A stretch of 64,000 nt of DNA from Winogradskyella endarachnes (GTDB lineage: Bacteria; Bacteroidota; Bacteroidia; Flavobacteriales; Flavobacteriaceae), in contig NZ_WOWS01000002.1 in the NCBI RefSeq assembly GCF_009741275.1, positions 124,001-188,000 of the forward strand, in the 5' to 3' direction. The translations under genes were made by a program, and so were the position numbers. The notes beneath the pieces were generated by a model that had not been told where the DNA came from, made no database searches, and saw only the letters and a list, made by a program, of their open reading frames with translations. Below, piece by piece: positions 46,178 through 56,057 of this stretch. The stretch's first letter is position 1, and each line of letters opens with the position of its first letter.

Positions 46178-46199
46178 ACTTGCTAAAATTAAATAGTGT

Positions 46200-47075
46200 A
46201 TGGCTAAAAATAGGATTTTCCTTCCAAACTTTTTCGTCGTTGGAGCTCAGAAAGCTGGAACGACCACTTTTTATGAGATATTTTCAAAACATAAAGAGGT
46301 TTTTATTCCTCAAAAAAAAGAACTACGATTTTTTTCATATCATTACAAGAAGGGTATAGATTGGTATTTAAAAAAATATTTTAATTTATCAAGTATTCAC
46401 AGTTATAAAGCAGTTGGTGAAGTGGATCCAGGATATATCTCAAATTCTTTAGTTCCAGCTAGAATACGACAAGATATTGGAGAAAATGTTAAGATAATAA
46501 TGATTATGAGACAGCCAGTAAAACGGGCTTATTCAGCTTATAATATGTTTAAAAAATTTAACAGCCCTGAATTTAAAAATTGGACCATTGAGAGCTTTGA
46601 AAACCAGTTAAATAAAGAGAATAGAGGGGAGGTAAATTCTAATTTTATTGCTCAAGGTTTATATTATCAAAACTATCAAGCATATAAAAAGGAGTTCGGG
46701 GCAGAAAATATTAAATTAATTGTTTTTGAGGATTTTATAGGGAATAAGCGACTAGAGATTGTCGACGAAATTTGTGAATTTTTAGGAATTTTAAAATTTG
46801 AAAAACAAGTAGTTCCAGTACACGCTAATAAAGCGTCACTTCCAAAACATAAATGGTTAAATTTCTTATATAACTCAAATCCTTTAATGCAGAGAATCAG
46901 AAATATATTAAAATCGTTTCCTAAATTGCAAGGAATGATTAAGAACTTATTAACCACCGCGCCACGCAAATTGTCTAATGCTGAAATTAATAATATAACT
47001 CAATTATATTTTCAAGATGATATTAATTTACTTGAGAAAGAATTAGGTTATAAAATTGCCAAATGGAAAGTATAA
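46200..47075 (+). CDS. PAPS-dependent sulfotransferase (Sulfotransfer_1/heparan type)
   Basis: 291 residues. PAPS loop FVVGAQKAGTTTFYE (12-25), catalytic KKELRFFSYHY (39-49, with Lys and Glu as in heparan sulfotransferases) and 3'-phosphate motif MRQPVKRAYSAYN (103-115). A second, differently folded sulfotransferase in the same locus indicates sulfation at two positions or on two sugars. Confidence 0.87.
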   Translation: MAKNRIFLPNFFVVGAQKAGTTTFYEIFSKHKEVFIPQKKELRFFSYHYKKGIDWYLKKYFNLSSIHSYKAVGEVDPGYISNSLVPARIRQDIGENVKIIMIMRQPVKRAYSAYNMFKKFNSPEFKNWTIESFENQLNKENRGEVNSNFIAQGLYYQNYQAYKKEFGAENIKLIVFEDFIGNKRLEIVDEICEFLGILKFEKQVVPVHANKASLPKHKWLNFLYNSNPLMQRIRNILKSFPKLQGMIKNLLTTAPRKLSNAEINNITQLYFQDDINLLEKELGYKIAKWKV

Positions 47076-47079
47076 ATAT

Positions 47080-48237
47080 ATGAAAATAGCACTAATTACC
47101 GATGGTATTTACCCATATGTTATGGGAGGGATGCAAAAACATTCTTATTTTTTAGCCAAGCATTTTGCAAGTAATCAAGTTGAAGTGGATTTGTACCATT
47201 ACAAGGCCATTACCAATAAAGATTTGCCTACCCCTTTCACAGAGCAAGAATTAAAGTATATAGATATTATAGAAATTGATTATCCGGAGCCTAAAAAATT
47301 TCCAGGCCATTATTTATATGAGCGTTATCAATATTCAGAACGAATTTTAAAGAAGTTTTTAGCTAATCCTTTACCAGATTTTGTGTACGCTAAAGGGTTT
47401 GCTGGTTGGGCTTTGCTAAAAAAAAGAAAAAAACTTAATATTAAGGTGCCTATTGGTGTTAACTTTCATGGCTACGAGATGTTTCAGAAATGGCCAGATT
47501 TTAAAACAGGCATGCATTTACAAATTTTAAAGGCTCCTGTATTGTACCACATGCGTAAGGCGGATAAATTATTTTCTTATGGTGGTAAAATTTCTGATAT
47601 TATTAAGAGTAAGGGTTTTGCAAAAAAAATTATTCAAATACCTACAGGTATAGGAGCAGAATGGTTAAGAGATTCTAATTTAATTGTAAATTCAAATCAT
47701 ATAATAAATTTTATTTTTGTTGGGCGAGCAGAACGTAGAAAGGGAATAATAGAAATAAATGAGGTCTTAAATAAATTAGGTAATAATGTGCAATATAAAT
47801 TTCATTTCGTTGGTCCTATTGCTGAAGAATTTAAAATTAATAGTGAAAATATAATTTATCACGGTTCTATCTTTGATGCTGCAAAGTTAAAAAGGATAAT
47901 AGACCAAATGGACATATTAGTTTGCCCAAGTTATTCTGAAGGGATGCCAAATGTTATAATGGAAGGAATGGCAAGAGGTTGTGCGATAATTGCAACGGAT
48001 GTTGGAGCTGTAAAAGCCATGGTAAATAGTGAAAATGGATGGCTTATACAAGGAAATATTGTTGATGGATTGGAAAATGCAATTAGAAATGCCGCTGAAT
48101 TAAATCAGTCCGATTTACATGACAAAAAATTAAAATCTTTAAAACGCGTTAGAGAATATTTTACATGGGAGCAAGTAATACGTCAAACTATAATTGCAAT
48201 TTCGAAAATAGAAGATAAGAGTGCAAGAACTTTATAA
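47080..48237 (+). CDS. Glycosyltransferase family 4
   Basis: 385 residues from the ATG at 47080 (MKIALITDGIYPYVMGG). An earlier TTG at 47056 would overlap the sulfotransferase and add only a basic stub. Motifs: GVNFHGYEMF, FVGRAERRKGIIEI and CPSYSEGMPNVIMEGMARGCAIIATDVG. It overlaps the Wzy-like gene by 17 bases. Confidence 0.88.
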   Translation: MKIALITDGIYPYVMGGMQKHSYFLAKHFASNQVEVDLYHYKAITNKDLPTPFTEQELKYIDIIEIDYPEPKKFPGHYLYERYQYSERILKKFLANPLPDFVYAKGFAGWALLKKRKKLNIKVPIGVNFHGYEMFQKWPDFKTGMHLQILKAPVLYHMRKADKLFSYGGKISDIIKSKGFAKKIIQIPTGIGAEWLRDSNLIVNSNHIINFIFVGRAERRKGIIEINEVLNKLGNNVQYKFHFVGPIAEEFKINSENIIYHGSIFDAAKLKRIIDQMDILVCPSYSEGMPNVIMEGMARGCAIIATDVGAVKAMVNSENGWLIQGNIVDGLENAIRNAAELNQSDLHDKKLKSLKRVREYFTWEQVIRQTIIAISKIEDKSARTL

Positions 48238-49519
48238 CTGTATTCAATTATATAAAAAATCATTTTTATGGCTACTTGCAATAGTTTTAGGTGGCATACT
48301 TGGTGGTTTTATTGGTGCAAGTTTGCTTTGTGCTCCTTTATTATTTGTTAAAAATAAAGTATTGCAGATTGAAACACTTTTATTAGTGTTTTTGATTATT
48401 TTTATTTTTGGAGATAACTACAAAAATGTTTTAAGTTTTGCCCAAAACTCTAGATTTGTAATTTTAGGAATTAGCCTGTTGATTTTATTTAGATATAATT
48501 TATTACAGTCTATTGAAGCTATTTACATATTACCTTTTAGCATTATTGCGACTTTTATAACTTATTTTAATTCAAATTTTGGTATGGAAGCTGTGTTAAG
48601 AGGGGTAAGTTATTTTTTGGTAGCTTTAGTAGTTTTTAAAATTACGTTTTTATTAATAGATTATAATGCCAAGAGATTTTACAACCTTTTAGTTACAATA
48701 CTCTCAATTTATTTTGCACTAAATCTCTTCGTTTTTTTTGTTCCTTTTATAGGTGAAATTTATATTAAAGGACGTTTTATGGGACTTATGGCCAACCCTA
48801 ATGGTTTAGCCATGGTTTCTTTGATTTCGTATGGAATAATTGACGTGATAAAAAAAATAGAACTATCGTCATTTAAAGGTCGTTATCTAACAATATTTAA
48901 GTTAGGTTTACTTATTCTGATTGTTTTGTCAGGTTCAAGAACTGCTATTTTTAGTCTTTTAATTTATGAAATAATAATTCGATTACTCAAGTATAGATTA
49001 TTACTTTTTGTAGTACTTTTATTAATTATCTATATATACGGTATTAGTGCTTCTTTAAATATAAATAGTGTAATAGATTCACTAGGTTTATCATCTTTTT
49101 TAAGAACAGAATCTTTAGAGGATGCTAGTGGAAGAACTGAGGTTTGGGCGGTAGCAGTTGAAGAAATTAAAAACCAACCATGGTTAGGTAAAGGTATGTT
49201 ATATGATAGTTATTTTATAAATAGTTATGCTGATCGTTTTATTGGTGAAGTAAGAGCACGCCATTGGTCTGGCATATGGAACTCTTATTTAAGTCTTTTA
49301 TTAAATGTAGGTGTTATTGGTTTGCTTGCGTTCTCCTTTTTTTGGTATAAAATGTTTGCATTGAGTCAAATGAAAATTGTTAGATTTGCCTTTTTATTAT
49401 TGTGTTTGTTTTCGGCAATTTCAGAATCTTGGATGGCAGCTTCCATGAATGCTTTTATGCCCTTAGTATTTCTATGCTGGGGATTACAGATTAATCAAAC
49501 TAAATCTATTTCGGTTTAA
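48221..49519 (+). CDS. Wzy/O-antigen ligase-like polymerase
   Basis: 432 residues, 10-12 membrane segments, starting at GTG 48221 (no ATG in frame before the first membrane span). The Wzy_C-type loop is visible: GRFMGLMANPNGLAMVSLIS and GSRTAIFS, then a large periplasmic part ending in DASGRTEVWAVAVEEIKNQP and HWSGIWNSYLSLLLNVG. It is predicted to polymerise repeat units at the periplasmic face. Confidence 0.82.
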   Translation: MQELYNCIQLYKKSFLWLLAIVLGGILGGFIGASLLCAPLLFVKNKVLQIETLLLVFLIIFIFGDNYKNVLSFAQNSRFVILGISLLILFRYNLLQSIEAIYILPFSIIATFITYFNSNFGMEAVLRGVSYFLVALVVFKITFLLIDYNAKRFYNLLVTILSIYFALNLFVFFVPFIGEIYIKGRFMGLMANPNGLAMVSLISYGIIDVIKKIELSSFKGRYLTIFKLGLLILIVLSGSRTAIFSLLIYEIIIRLLKYRLLLFVVLLLIIYIYGISASLNINSVIDSLGLSSFLRTESLEDASGRTEVWAVAVEEIKNQPWLGKGMLYDSYFINSYADRFIGEVRARHWSGIWNSYLSLLLNVGVIGLLAFSFFWYKMFALSQMKIVRFAFLLLCLFSAISESWMAASMNAFMPLVFLCWGLQINQTKSISV

Positions 49520-49521
49520 CT

Positions 49522-50559
49522 ATGAATATTTTAGTACTTTATACACGTTTAACAGGTTATTGGATGGCATGTATGCGCAAAGATTGTGAGTTAAACAATA
49601 ACAATTATCTAGTGTATAGAAAGACGCCTAGTAAAGATGCACCCTTTAAAATAGAAAGTGAGCCAGGTATTAAAATAAGAGATTATGCAAGTGATACCGA
49701 AATGGTTATAAATTCAGAAATTGCAAACTTTAAACCAGATTTAATATATATTGCTGGTTGGACTAACAAGCACTATTTAAAGATAGCTAAAACCTATAAA
49801 TCTAATGGCATACCAGTAATTACAGGCATGGATAATCAGTGGTTAGGTACTTTAAAACAGCGTATTGCATCTCTATTTAGCTATACCTTAATTAGAAAGT
49901 ATGTAACATATATTTGGGTGCCTGGTAAACCACAATACTATTATGCACGCAAACTTGGTTTTAAACCACAACATATTTTAACGGGTTTATATTGTGCTGA
50001 TGAATCTATTTTTGAAAAAGTTACTCAAACTAAACATGTTAAACAATTCATTTTTGTAGGCAGAGTAGTAGACCATAAAGGCGTAGAAAATTTGTTTGAA
50101 GTTGTGGATAAATTATTAAAATCTAACGATTACGAATTTAAATTACACGTTATTGGTAGTGGACCATTGGAGCATTTAATACCCAAACATCCTAACGTAA
50201 AACACACACCTTTTGTGGACCCAGAAAAAATCCCAGAATTATTAACCAATGCAGGTACGTTTATATTGCCAAGTTTGTATGAAGCTTGGGGTGTGGTTGT
50301 CCACGAGGCAGCTTTAGCGGGCTTGCCTATGGTGTCTACGCATCAATGTGGCGCAGCAACAGAGTTATTAATAGATGGTTTTAATGGCTATACTTATAAT
50401 GCTACCGATAAAGATGCATTGACTCGTGTTATAAAGAAATTGGTACTACAAGATGAGCAATCGTATTTTAAAATGTCTGCAAATAGTAAATATTTAGCTT
50501 CAAATATTAATTTAACACGTTGGGCGGCTCAAATTAATTCAGTTGTTATTGGTAATTAA
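49522..50559 (+). CDS. Glycosyltransferase family 4
   Basis: 345 residues. FIFVGRVVDHKGVENLFEVV, VIGSGPLEHLI and LPSLYEAWGVVVHEAALAGLPMV place it in GT4 (E-x7-E motif). It begins 3 bases after the polymerase gene. Donor unknown. Confidence 0.87.
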   Translation: MNILVLYTRLTGYWMACMRKDCELNNNNYLVYRKTPSKDAPFKIESEPGIKIRDYASDTEMVINSEIANFKPDLIYIAGWTNKHYLKIAKTYKSNGIPVITGMDNQWLGTLKQRIASLFSYTLIRKYVTYIWVPGKPQYYYARKLGFKPQHILTGLYCADESIFEKVTQTKHVKQFIFVGRVVDHKGVENLFEVVDKLLKSNDYEFKLHVIGSGPLEHLIPKHPNVKHTPFVDPEKIPELLTNAGTFILPSLYEAWGVVVHEAALAGLPMVSTHQCGAATELLIDGFNGYTYNATDKDALTRVIKKLVLQDEQSYFKMSANSKYLASNINLTRWAAQINSVVIGN

Positions 50560-50586
50560 ACTTGTATGGCTTTAAGAGGATTCTAA

Positions 50587-51747
50587 ATGGTAAAGGATAA
50601 AAAGAAAGTACTTATTTGTATCGATTGGTTTTTGCCAGCTTATAAAGCAGGAGGTCCTATTCAATCTATAGCTAATCTGGTAAATCACACAAAAAGTCAT
50701 TTTGATTATTATATAGTTACCTCTAACTCCGATTTAGATGAGACTTTAGATTTACCGATACTATCATTAAACAAATGGATTAATAAGGAAGATTATAGAA
50801 TTATTTATTTAGACGCACAACATCAAACCTATAAATTTTATAAAGAATTGTTTTATAAAGAACAGTTTGATGCGGTATATTTCAATTCTTTGTTTTCTCA
50901 AAAATTTACATTATTGCCATTATTGGTTTGTAAAAATTTACCAATTAGAAAAGTACTGGCTCCTAGAGGAATGCTAGGTAAAGGCGCTCTAGCAATTAAG
51001 CCCTTAAAGAAAAAGGTGTTTTTAAAACTTTTTAAAGCTTTAGGGTTTCACAAAAAAGTAGTTTGGCATGTTACTGCAGAAAGTGAAAAATTAGAGGTGC
51101 TTAAAAATTTTGGAGCATCTTCTAACTCGTTATTAGCGCCAAATTTATCTGCTAAAACATTACAAACTCTTCATCCTAAAGAAAAGGAAGTTAATAAGCT
51201 AAATATCTTCTTTTTATCGCGTATTGCTGTAAAAAAGAATTTAGGAGAAGCCATTGATTATTTGGCTAATGTTAAAGATTCTTATTTAGTAAATTTTAGC
51301 ATTATTGGGCCTATTGAAGAACCTAATTATTGGGATATCTGTAAAGTGAAAATAGATCAATTACCAAAACACATTGAGGTAAACTATTTAGGTGCAGTTC
51401 CGCATCATGAAATTGCTAACCATTTAGTAGATAAACATATTTTATTATTACCAACACAACATGAAAATTTTGGGCATGTTATAATGGAATCATGGCAAAA
51501 CGGATGTCCTGTTGTAATATCGGATCAAACACCATGGCAGTCTCTTTCTAATGAAAAGCTAGGATTTGAAATACCGTTACACAATAAGAGCCAATTTATA
51601 GCCAAAATTGAATTATTTTGTGCCATGAATAGCGATGAATTTAATGAATGGTTCAAAGCATCAGTTGAATTTGCAAAAAAATTTACTGAAAATCCAAATC
51701 TAATAGAACAAAATAAAGCCTTATTTTTGAACACATTAAATAATTAA
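50587..51747 (+). CDS. Glycosyltransferase, GT4-like
   Basis: 386 residues. [33 protein letters not shown] and [26 protein letters not shown] give a GT4-type donor domain. The acceptor half shows [20 protein letters not shown]. Confidence 0.85.
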   Translation: MVKDKKKVLICIDWFLPAYKAGGPIQSIANLVNHTKSHFDYYIVTSNSDLDETLDLPILSLNKWINKEDYRIIYLDAQHQTYKFYKELFYKEQFDAVYFNSLFSQKFTLLPLLVCKNLPIRKVLAPRGMLGKGALAIKPLKKKVFLKLFKALGFHKKVVWHVTAESEKLEVLKNFGASSNSLLAPNLSAKTLQTLHPKEKEVNKLNIFFLSRIAVKKNLGEAIDYLANVKDSYLVNFSIIGPIEEPNYWDICKVKIDQLPKHIEVNYLGAVPHHEIANHLVDKHILLLPTQHENFGHVIMESWQNGCPVVISDQTPWQSLSNEKLGFEIPLHNKSQFIAKIELFCAMNSDEFNEWFKASVEFAKKFTENPNLIEQNKALFLNTLNN

Positions 51748-51752
51748 TAGAA

Positions 51753-52703
51753 ATGAAAAGAATTTTAATAACAGGTGGTGCTGGTTTTGTAGGGTCACAT
51801 TTATGTGAACGATTGCTTAACGAAGGAAACGAAGTAATTTGTTTAGATAACTATTTTACGGGCTCTAAAGATAATATTGAGCATTTAATGGATCATCATT
51901 ATTTTGAATTAGTGCGTCATGATATTATTAATCCTTATATGATTGAGGTCGATGAGATTTACAACATGGCATGTCCGGCTTCACCAGTGCATTATCAATA
52001 TAACCCTATTAAAACCATAAAGACTTCTGTAATGGGAGCTATAAATATGTTAGGTTTGGCTAAGCGTGTAGGTGCAAAAATATTACAAGCCTCTACAAGT
52101 GAAGTTTATGGAGATCCATCAGTACATCCACAACCAGAAAGTTATTGGGGAAATGTTAATCCTATAGGTTTACGTTCTTGTTACGATGAAGGTAAGCGTT
52201 GTGCAGAGACCTTGTTTATGGATTACCACACTCAAAACGAGGTGGCTATAAAAATTATTAGAATTTTTAATACCTATGGGCCACGTATGCATCCAAAAGA
52301 TGGTCGTGTGGTATCTAATTTTATTATGCAAGCTTTAAAAGGTGATGATATTACTATTTTTGGGGAAGGAACACAAACACGTAGTTTTCAGTATGTCGAT
52401 GATTTAGTAGAAGGGACTATACGAATGATGAATAGTAGAGATGGTTTTGTAGGTCCTGTTAATATTGGAAACCCGGTAGAATTTACAATGCTAGAATTAG
52501 CAGAATTAGTTATTGAATTAACCAATTCTAAATCTAAAATTATTCATTTACCATTACCACAAGATGATCCAATGCAACGTAAACCGGTTATAGATTTAGC
52601 GTATAAAGAACTTAATGGTTGGGAACCTAAAATTCAATTGCGAGAAGGCTTAGGGAAAACTATAAATTATTTTGATGGCCTAATTAAATCTAATAAAGCC
52701 TAA
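51753..52703 (+). CDS. UDP-glucuronate decarboxylase (UDP-xylose synthase)
   Basis: Extended SDR of 316 residues. [17 protein letters not shown] (NAD binding), [40 protein letters not shown] (Tyr-x3-Lys) and [20 protein letters not shown] are the signature blocks of the UXS subfamily. It makes UDP-xylose, which suggests xylose in the polysaccharide. Confidence 0.93.
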   Translation: MKRILITGGAGFVGSHLCERLLNEGNEVICLDNYFTGSKDNIEHLMDHHYFELVRHDIINPYMIEVDEIYNMACPASPVHYQYNPIKTIKTSVMGAINMLGLAKRVGAKILQASTSEVYGDPSVHPQPESYWGNVNPIGLRSCYDEGKRCAETLFMDYHTQNEVAIKIIRIFNTYGPRMHPKDGRVVSNFIMQALKGDDITIFGEGTQTRSFQYVDDLVEGTIRMMNSRDGFVGPVNIGNPVEFTMLELAELVIELTNSKSKIIHLPLPQDDPMQRKPVIDLAYKELNGWEPKIQLREGLGKTINYFDGLIKSNKA

Positions 52704-52709
52704 AATAAC

Positions 52710-53258
52710 TTGAAAACAGACTTATCTAAATATGATAATAGTTGGTATAATCCTGGGTCAAAAGTAAAACGTTTACTTTGGTACTATATCAGTTGGTTGT
52801 TTTTTGAAGGTGGATGGAATATTTCTTCAGGGCTTAAAGTCTTTTGGTTAAGACGTTTTGGAGCACAAATTGGTAAAGGCGTAGTTATTAAACCTAAAGT
52901 TACCATAAAATATCCATGGAAGCTAAGTATTGGTAATCATTGTTGGATAGGAGAATCTGTATGGATAGATAATTTAGATCAAGTTACCTTAGAAGATAAT
53001 GTATGTATTTCTCAAGGCGCATTGTTATTATGTGGTAATCATAATTATAAAGTTTCTGGGTTTGATTTATTTGTAAAGCCTATTCTCCTAAAAGAAGGAA
53101 GTTGGGTTGGCGCAAAAAGCAATGTGGCACCTGGTGTTATTTTTGAAAGTCATGCTGTATTAAGTTTAGGCTCTGTGGCTACTAGTAATTTGGAGGCCTA
53201 CGGTATTTACAGTGGTAACCCAGCAATTAAAGTGAAAACACGTAAACTAGATAACTAA
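52710..53258 (+). CDS. WcaF-type colanic-acid-like O-acetyltransferase
   Basis: 182 residues with a left-handed beta-helix of hexapeptide repeats (GVVIKPKVTIKYPWKLSIGN and following) after a short Trp-rich N-terminal part. It is an acetyl-CoA dependent acetyltransferase for the repeat unit, distinct from the MBOAT route. The start is TTG 52710. No ATG is available nearby in frame. Confidence 0.85.
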   Translation: MKTDLSKYDNSWYNPGSKVKRLLWYYISWLFFEGGWNISSGLKVFWLRRFGAQIGKGVVIKPKVTIKYPWKLSIGNHCWIGESVWIDNLDQVTLEDNVCISQGALLLCGNHNYKVSGFDLFVKPILLKEGSWVGAKSNVAPGVIFESHAVLSLGSVATSNLEAYGIYSGNPAIKVKTRKLDN

Positions 53259-53261
53259 TAC

Positions 53262-54011
53262 ATGAAAGTTTCTATAATTACAGCTACGTATAATAGCCAA
53301 AGTACTATTAAAACGTGTATGGATTCTGTGCTGAGCCAATCCTATAAGGATATTGAGTATATTGTTGTTGATGGTGGTTCAAAAGATGAAACACTTAACT
53401 ATATAGTAGAACAGGCCAGTAAGCATCAAAATATAATTTATAGTTCAGAACCAGATAAAGGTATTTACGATGCTTTAAATAAAGGAATTGCAAAAGCTAC
53501 AGGAGATATTATAGGCTTTGTACATTCTGATGATTTTTTAGCAAGTAGTACTATTATTCAAACCATAGTAGATGCATTTAAAACTGAAAATGTTGATGGA
53601 GTATATGGAAACCTACATTATGTAGCTTTAGAAAATACAGATAAGATTATTAGAAATTGGATCAGTAAGCCCTTTAATTCTAGTATGTTAAAAAAAGGTT
53701 GGATGCCAGCACATCCAACACTTTATTTAAAAAAATCGCTATATGATAAAAATGGCATATTTGATTTATCTTATAAAATAGCTGCAGATTATGATTTTAT
53801 TTTGCGTATATTTAAACAAGGTCATTTAAAATTTTATTTTCTACCTAAAACTATTGTAAAGATGCGTGTAGGTGGCGCTAGTAATAGGAGTTTGAAAAAT
53901 ATTATTCAAAAGTCAAAAGAGGATTATAGAGCTATAAAAACAAATAAAACCGGAAATTGGGTGACTATTATGGTGAAAAATGTTTCTAAACTGAAACAGT
54001 TTATAACCTAA
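53262..54011 (+). CDS. Glycosyltransferase family 2
   Basis: 249 residues, GT-A fold. SIITATYNSQSTIKTCMDSV, VVDGGSKDET and FVHSDDFLA (DxD-type HSDD) are the nucleotide-sugar motifs, followed by PAHPTLYLKKSLYDKNGIFD. Full length for this subfamily. Confidence 0.92.
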   Translation: MKVSIITATYNSQSTIKTCMDSVLSQSYKDIEYIVVDGGSKDETLNYIVEQASKHQNIIYSSEPDKGIYDALNKGIAKATGDIIGFVHSDDFLASSTIIQTIVDAFKTENVDGVYGNLHYVALENTDKIIRNWISKPFNSSMLKKGWMPAHPTLYLKKSLYDKNGIFDLSYKIAADYDFILRIFKQGHLKFYFLPKTIVKMRVGGASNRSLKNIIQKSKEDYRAIKTNKTGNWVTIMVKNVSKLKQFIT

Positions 54012-54109
54012 AATTTTAAAAGGATAGTTTTTCAGAACTATTTTTAGATTCTAAAAAAAATAATAATGCATATTTGCATCCCTAACTATTATAAAATTCT
54101 AGAATAATC

Positions 54110-55210
54110 ATGGTAAAAGAATTACTTGAAAATTTTAATCCTATAGATTATGTAGGCTTCATGGTTTTTATTGCTGTGGCTATATCTTTAATTATTTCTT
54201 TTGCCAGTTATCCAGCAATTTTATTGGTGGCTTTAAAAAAGAATCTATTAGATAAATCTGGAGACCGTAGTAGTCATACGGGTACGGTTCCAAATTTAGG
54301 AGGAATAGGAATTTACCTAAGTATTGTAGTTTCAATTACCATTACAGGAGCTCCTTTAGAGACTAAAAGTTTATTTTTAATACTGGGAGGTATTACAGTA
54401 CTGTTTTTTTTAGGTTTAAAAGATGATATATTAATACTATCACCTCGAAAGAAATTAATTGGTCAATTATTAGCAGCATTTTTACTAATAATTTTTACGG
54501 ACACTAGAATTTATGGGTTTTCAGGTATATTAGGAATTTCAATTATGCCTTATTGGGTTTCTGTTGGGTTCACACTTTTTGTTTATTTGCTAATTATAAA
54601 TGCTTTTAATTTAATTGATGGTATAGATGGGTTAGCGGGTTCACTTGCTTTAATAGCTTGTATAGCTTTTGGTATATTTTTTTATAAATATGAAGATATA
54701 AGTATGGTGGTTTTAGCGGCTTCTTCGGGAGGTGCATTAATCTCGTTTTTATATTTTAATTTTTCTAGACGACGAAAAATGTTTATGGGAGATTCTGGGT
54801 CTATGATTTTAGGATTTATTTTAGCCGTTTTTGCTGTTAGATTTATTGATTCTTCAGAAAGTAAAGCCATTAGTTTATTTCATAATTCATCGCCTGTAAT
54901 TGTACTTTCTATTTTATTTTTTCCTTTGTTAGATACGTTAAGAATATTTTTTATTAGAATAGTGGTTCATAAAAAAAGCCCTTTCGCTGCAGATAACAAC
55001 CATCTTCACCACCGTTTTTTAAAATGTGGTTTTTCTCATAAACAAACTACAATTACAATAGTTGTTACTAACGTAGTATTAATATTTGTGGCGTATTTTT
55101 CTAGAAATTTCGAAATTAATTGGCAGCTTATATTATTACTAATATCAGGAACCATTTTATATTCATTATATTTTATTTTCGATTGGTTAAGAGGAATGAA
55201 AAGTAATTAA
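54110..55210 (+). CDS. WecA/MraY-like undecaprenyl-phosphate sugar-1-phosphate transferase
   Basis: 366 residues, about 10 membrane segments. Active-site loops LGLKDDILILSPRKKL (DD), NLIDGIDGLAGSLA and GDSGSMILGF, then HLHHRFLKCGFSH (HxHH). It starts the lipid-linked repeat unit by loading a sugar-phosphate on undecaprenyl phosphate, so it is a candidate initiating enzyme for this locus. Confidence 0.93.
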   Translation: MVKELLENFNPIDYVGFMVFIAVAISLIISFASYPAILLVALKKNLLDKSGDRSSHTGTVPNLGGIGIYLSIVVSITITGAPLETKSLFLILGGITVLFFLGLKDDILILSPRKKLIGQLLAAFLLIIFTDTRIYGFSGILGISIMPYWVSVGFTLFVYLLIINAFNLIDGIDGLAGSLALIACIAFGIFFYKYEDISMVVLAASSGGALISFLYFNFSRRRKMFMGDSGSMILGFILAVFAVRFIDSSESKAISLFHNSSPVIVLSILFFPLLDTLRIFFIRIVVHKKSPFAADNNHLHHRFLKCGFSHKQTTITIVVTNVVLIFVAYFSRNFEINWQLILLLISGTILYSLYFIFDWLRGMKSN

Positions 55211-55247
55211 TATTAGTTTAAAAATTATAATTGAAAACGGGTTATTC

Positions 55248-55278
55248 TTTGTTAAACATATAATTGAGATTATATTTG
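55248..55278 (+). promoter_or_regulatory. Strong promoter in front of the Wza-Wzc pair
   Basis: TTTG at 55248-55251, 19 bases, then TATATTTG at 55271-55278: a full Bacteroidota consensus. Transcription should begin near 55285, about 16 bases before the ATG. The export genes may thus be expressed partly on their own. Confidence 0.75.
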
Positions 55279-55300
55279 TTTCTTTAATAAATACTTACGA

Positions 55301-56056
55301 ATGTCAAAGCGCCTTTATTGTTTGTTTCTAGTTTTATGTACGTTCTCATGCACGAGTAAAAAGGAAATCCTTTACTTACAAGATGTAGAGCAATATTCAA
55401 ATACAGATATTGCCTATGCAAATTCAAAAATTCAACCCAATGATGTATTAAAAATTAATATTGGAGCTTTGATACCAGAATCGGCTATGCCTTACAATTT
55501 AAGTAATAATGCTGTTGGAAATAGTGTTGAACTGATGCAATTAGACGGATATTTAGTCAGTGAAGATTTAACAATAGAGTTCCCTGTATTGGGTGAACTA
55601 TCTGTGGCAGATAAAACAACACAAGAATTCGGAAAATACTTAAAGAGTATTTTAGAGGAAGAGGGCCATTTGAAAAATCCAACAGTAAATGTGAGATTGG
55701 TTAATGCTAAATTTACCATTTTAGGTGAGGTAAGTAATCCTGGAACCTACAATTTTACCGAGCATAATATTACCTTGTTACAAGCACTTGGATACGCCGG
55801 AGATTTAACAATAAACGGTAAACGAGAGGATATTACCATTATAAGATATGAAAATGGCGTTCAGCATATAGCACATATAGATATAACCAAGGCAGATTGG
55901 TTAAATGGACCTTATAATTTTATTAGACCTAATGATACAATAATAGTTGACCCTAATAATCCTAAAGTTAAGAGTGCTGGTTTTGTAGGGAATGTTGGAA
56001 CTTTAATTTCTGTGGTTTCAATAATATTCTCTACAATTGTATTAATTACCAAATAA
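55301..56056 (+). CDS. Wza-type polysaccharide export lipoprotein
   Basis: 251 residues. A lipobox TFSC at 14-17 (MSKRLYCLFLVLCTFSCTS) gives a lipid-anchored N-terminus. The Poly_export domain (NDVLKINIG, LMQLDGYLVSEDLTIEFPVLG) and SLBB-like repeats (FTILGEVSNPGTYNF, LLQALGYAGDL) follow. A C-terminal hydrophobic helix closes the protein, as I recall for Bacteroidota versions. It is the outer-membrane exit channel. Confidence 0.92.
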   Translation: MSKRLYCLFLVLCTFSCTSKKEILYLQDVEQYSNTDIAYANSKIQPNDVLKINIGALIPESAMPYNLSNNAVGNSVELMQLDGYLVSEDLTIEFPVLGELSVADKTTQEFGKYLKSILEEEGHLKNPTVNVRLVNAKFTILGEVSNPGTYNFTEHNITLLQALGYAGDLTINGKREDITIIRYENGVQHIAHIDITKADWLNGPYNFIRPNDTIIVDPNNPKVKSAGFVGNVGTLISVVSIIFSTIVLITK

Positions 56057-56057
56057 T

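Noticed and set aside
47056..47079. TTG start of the glycosyltransferase
   Set aside because: ATG 47080 gives the usual N-terminus and avoids overlap with the sulfotransferase.
51525..51734. Antisense frame inside a glycosyltransferase gene
   Set aside because: It is a shadow of the + strand gene with no upstream signals.
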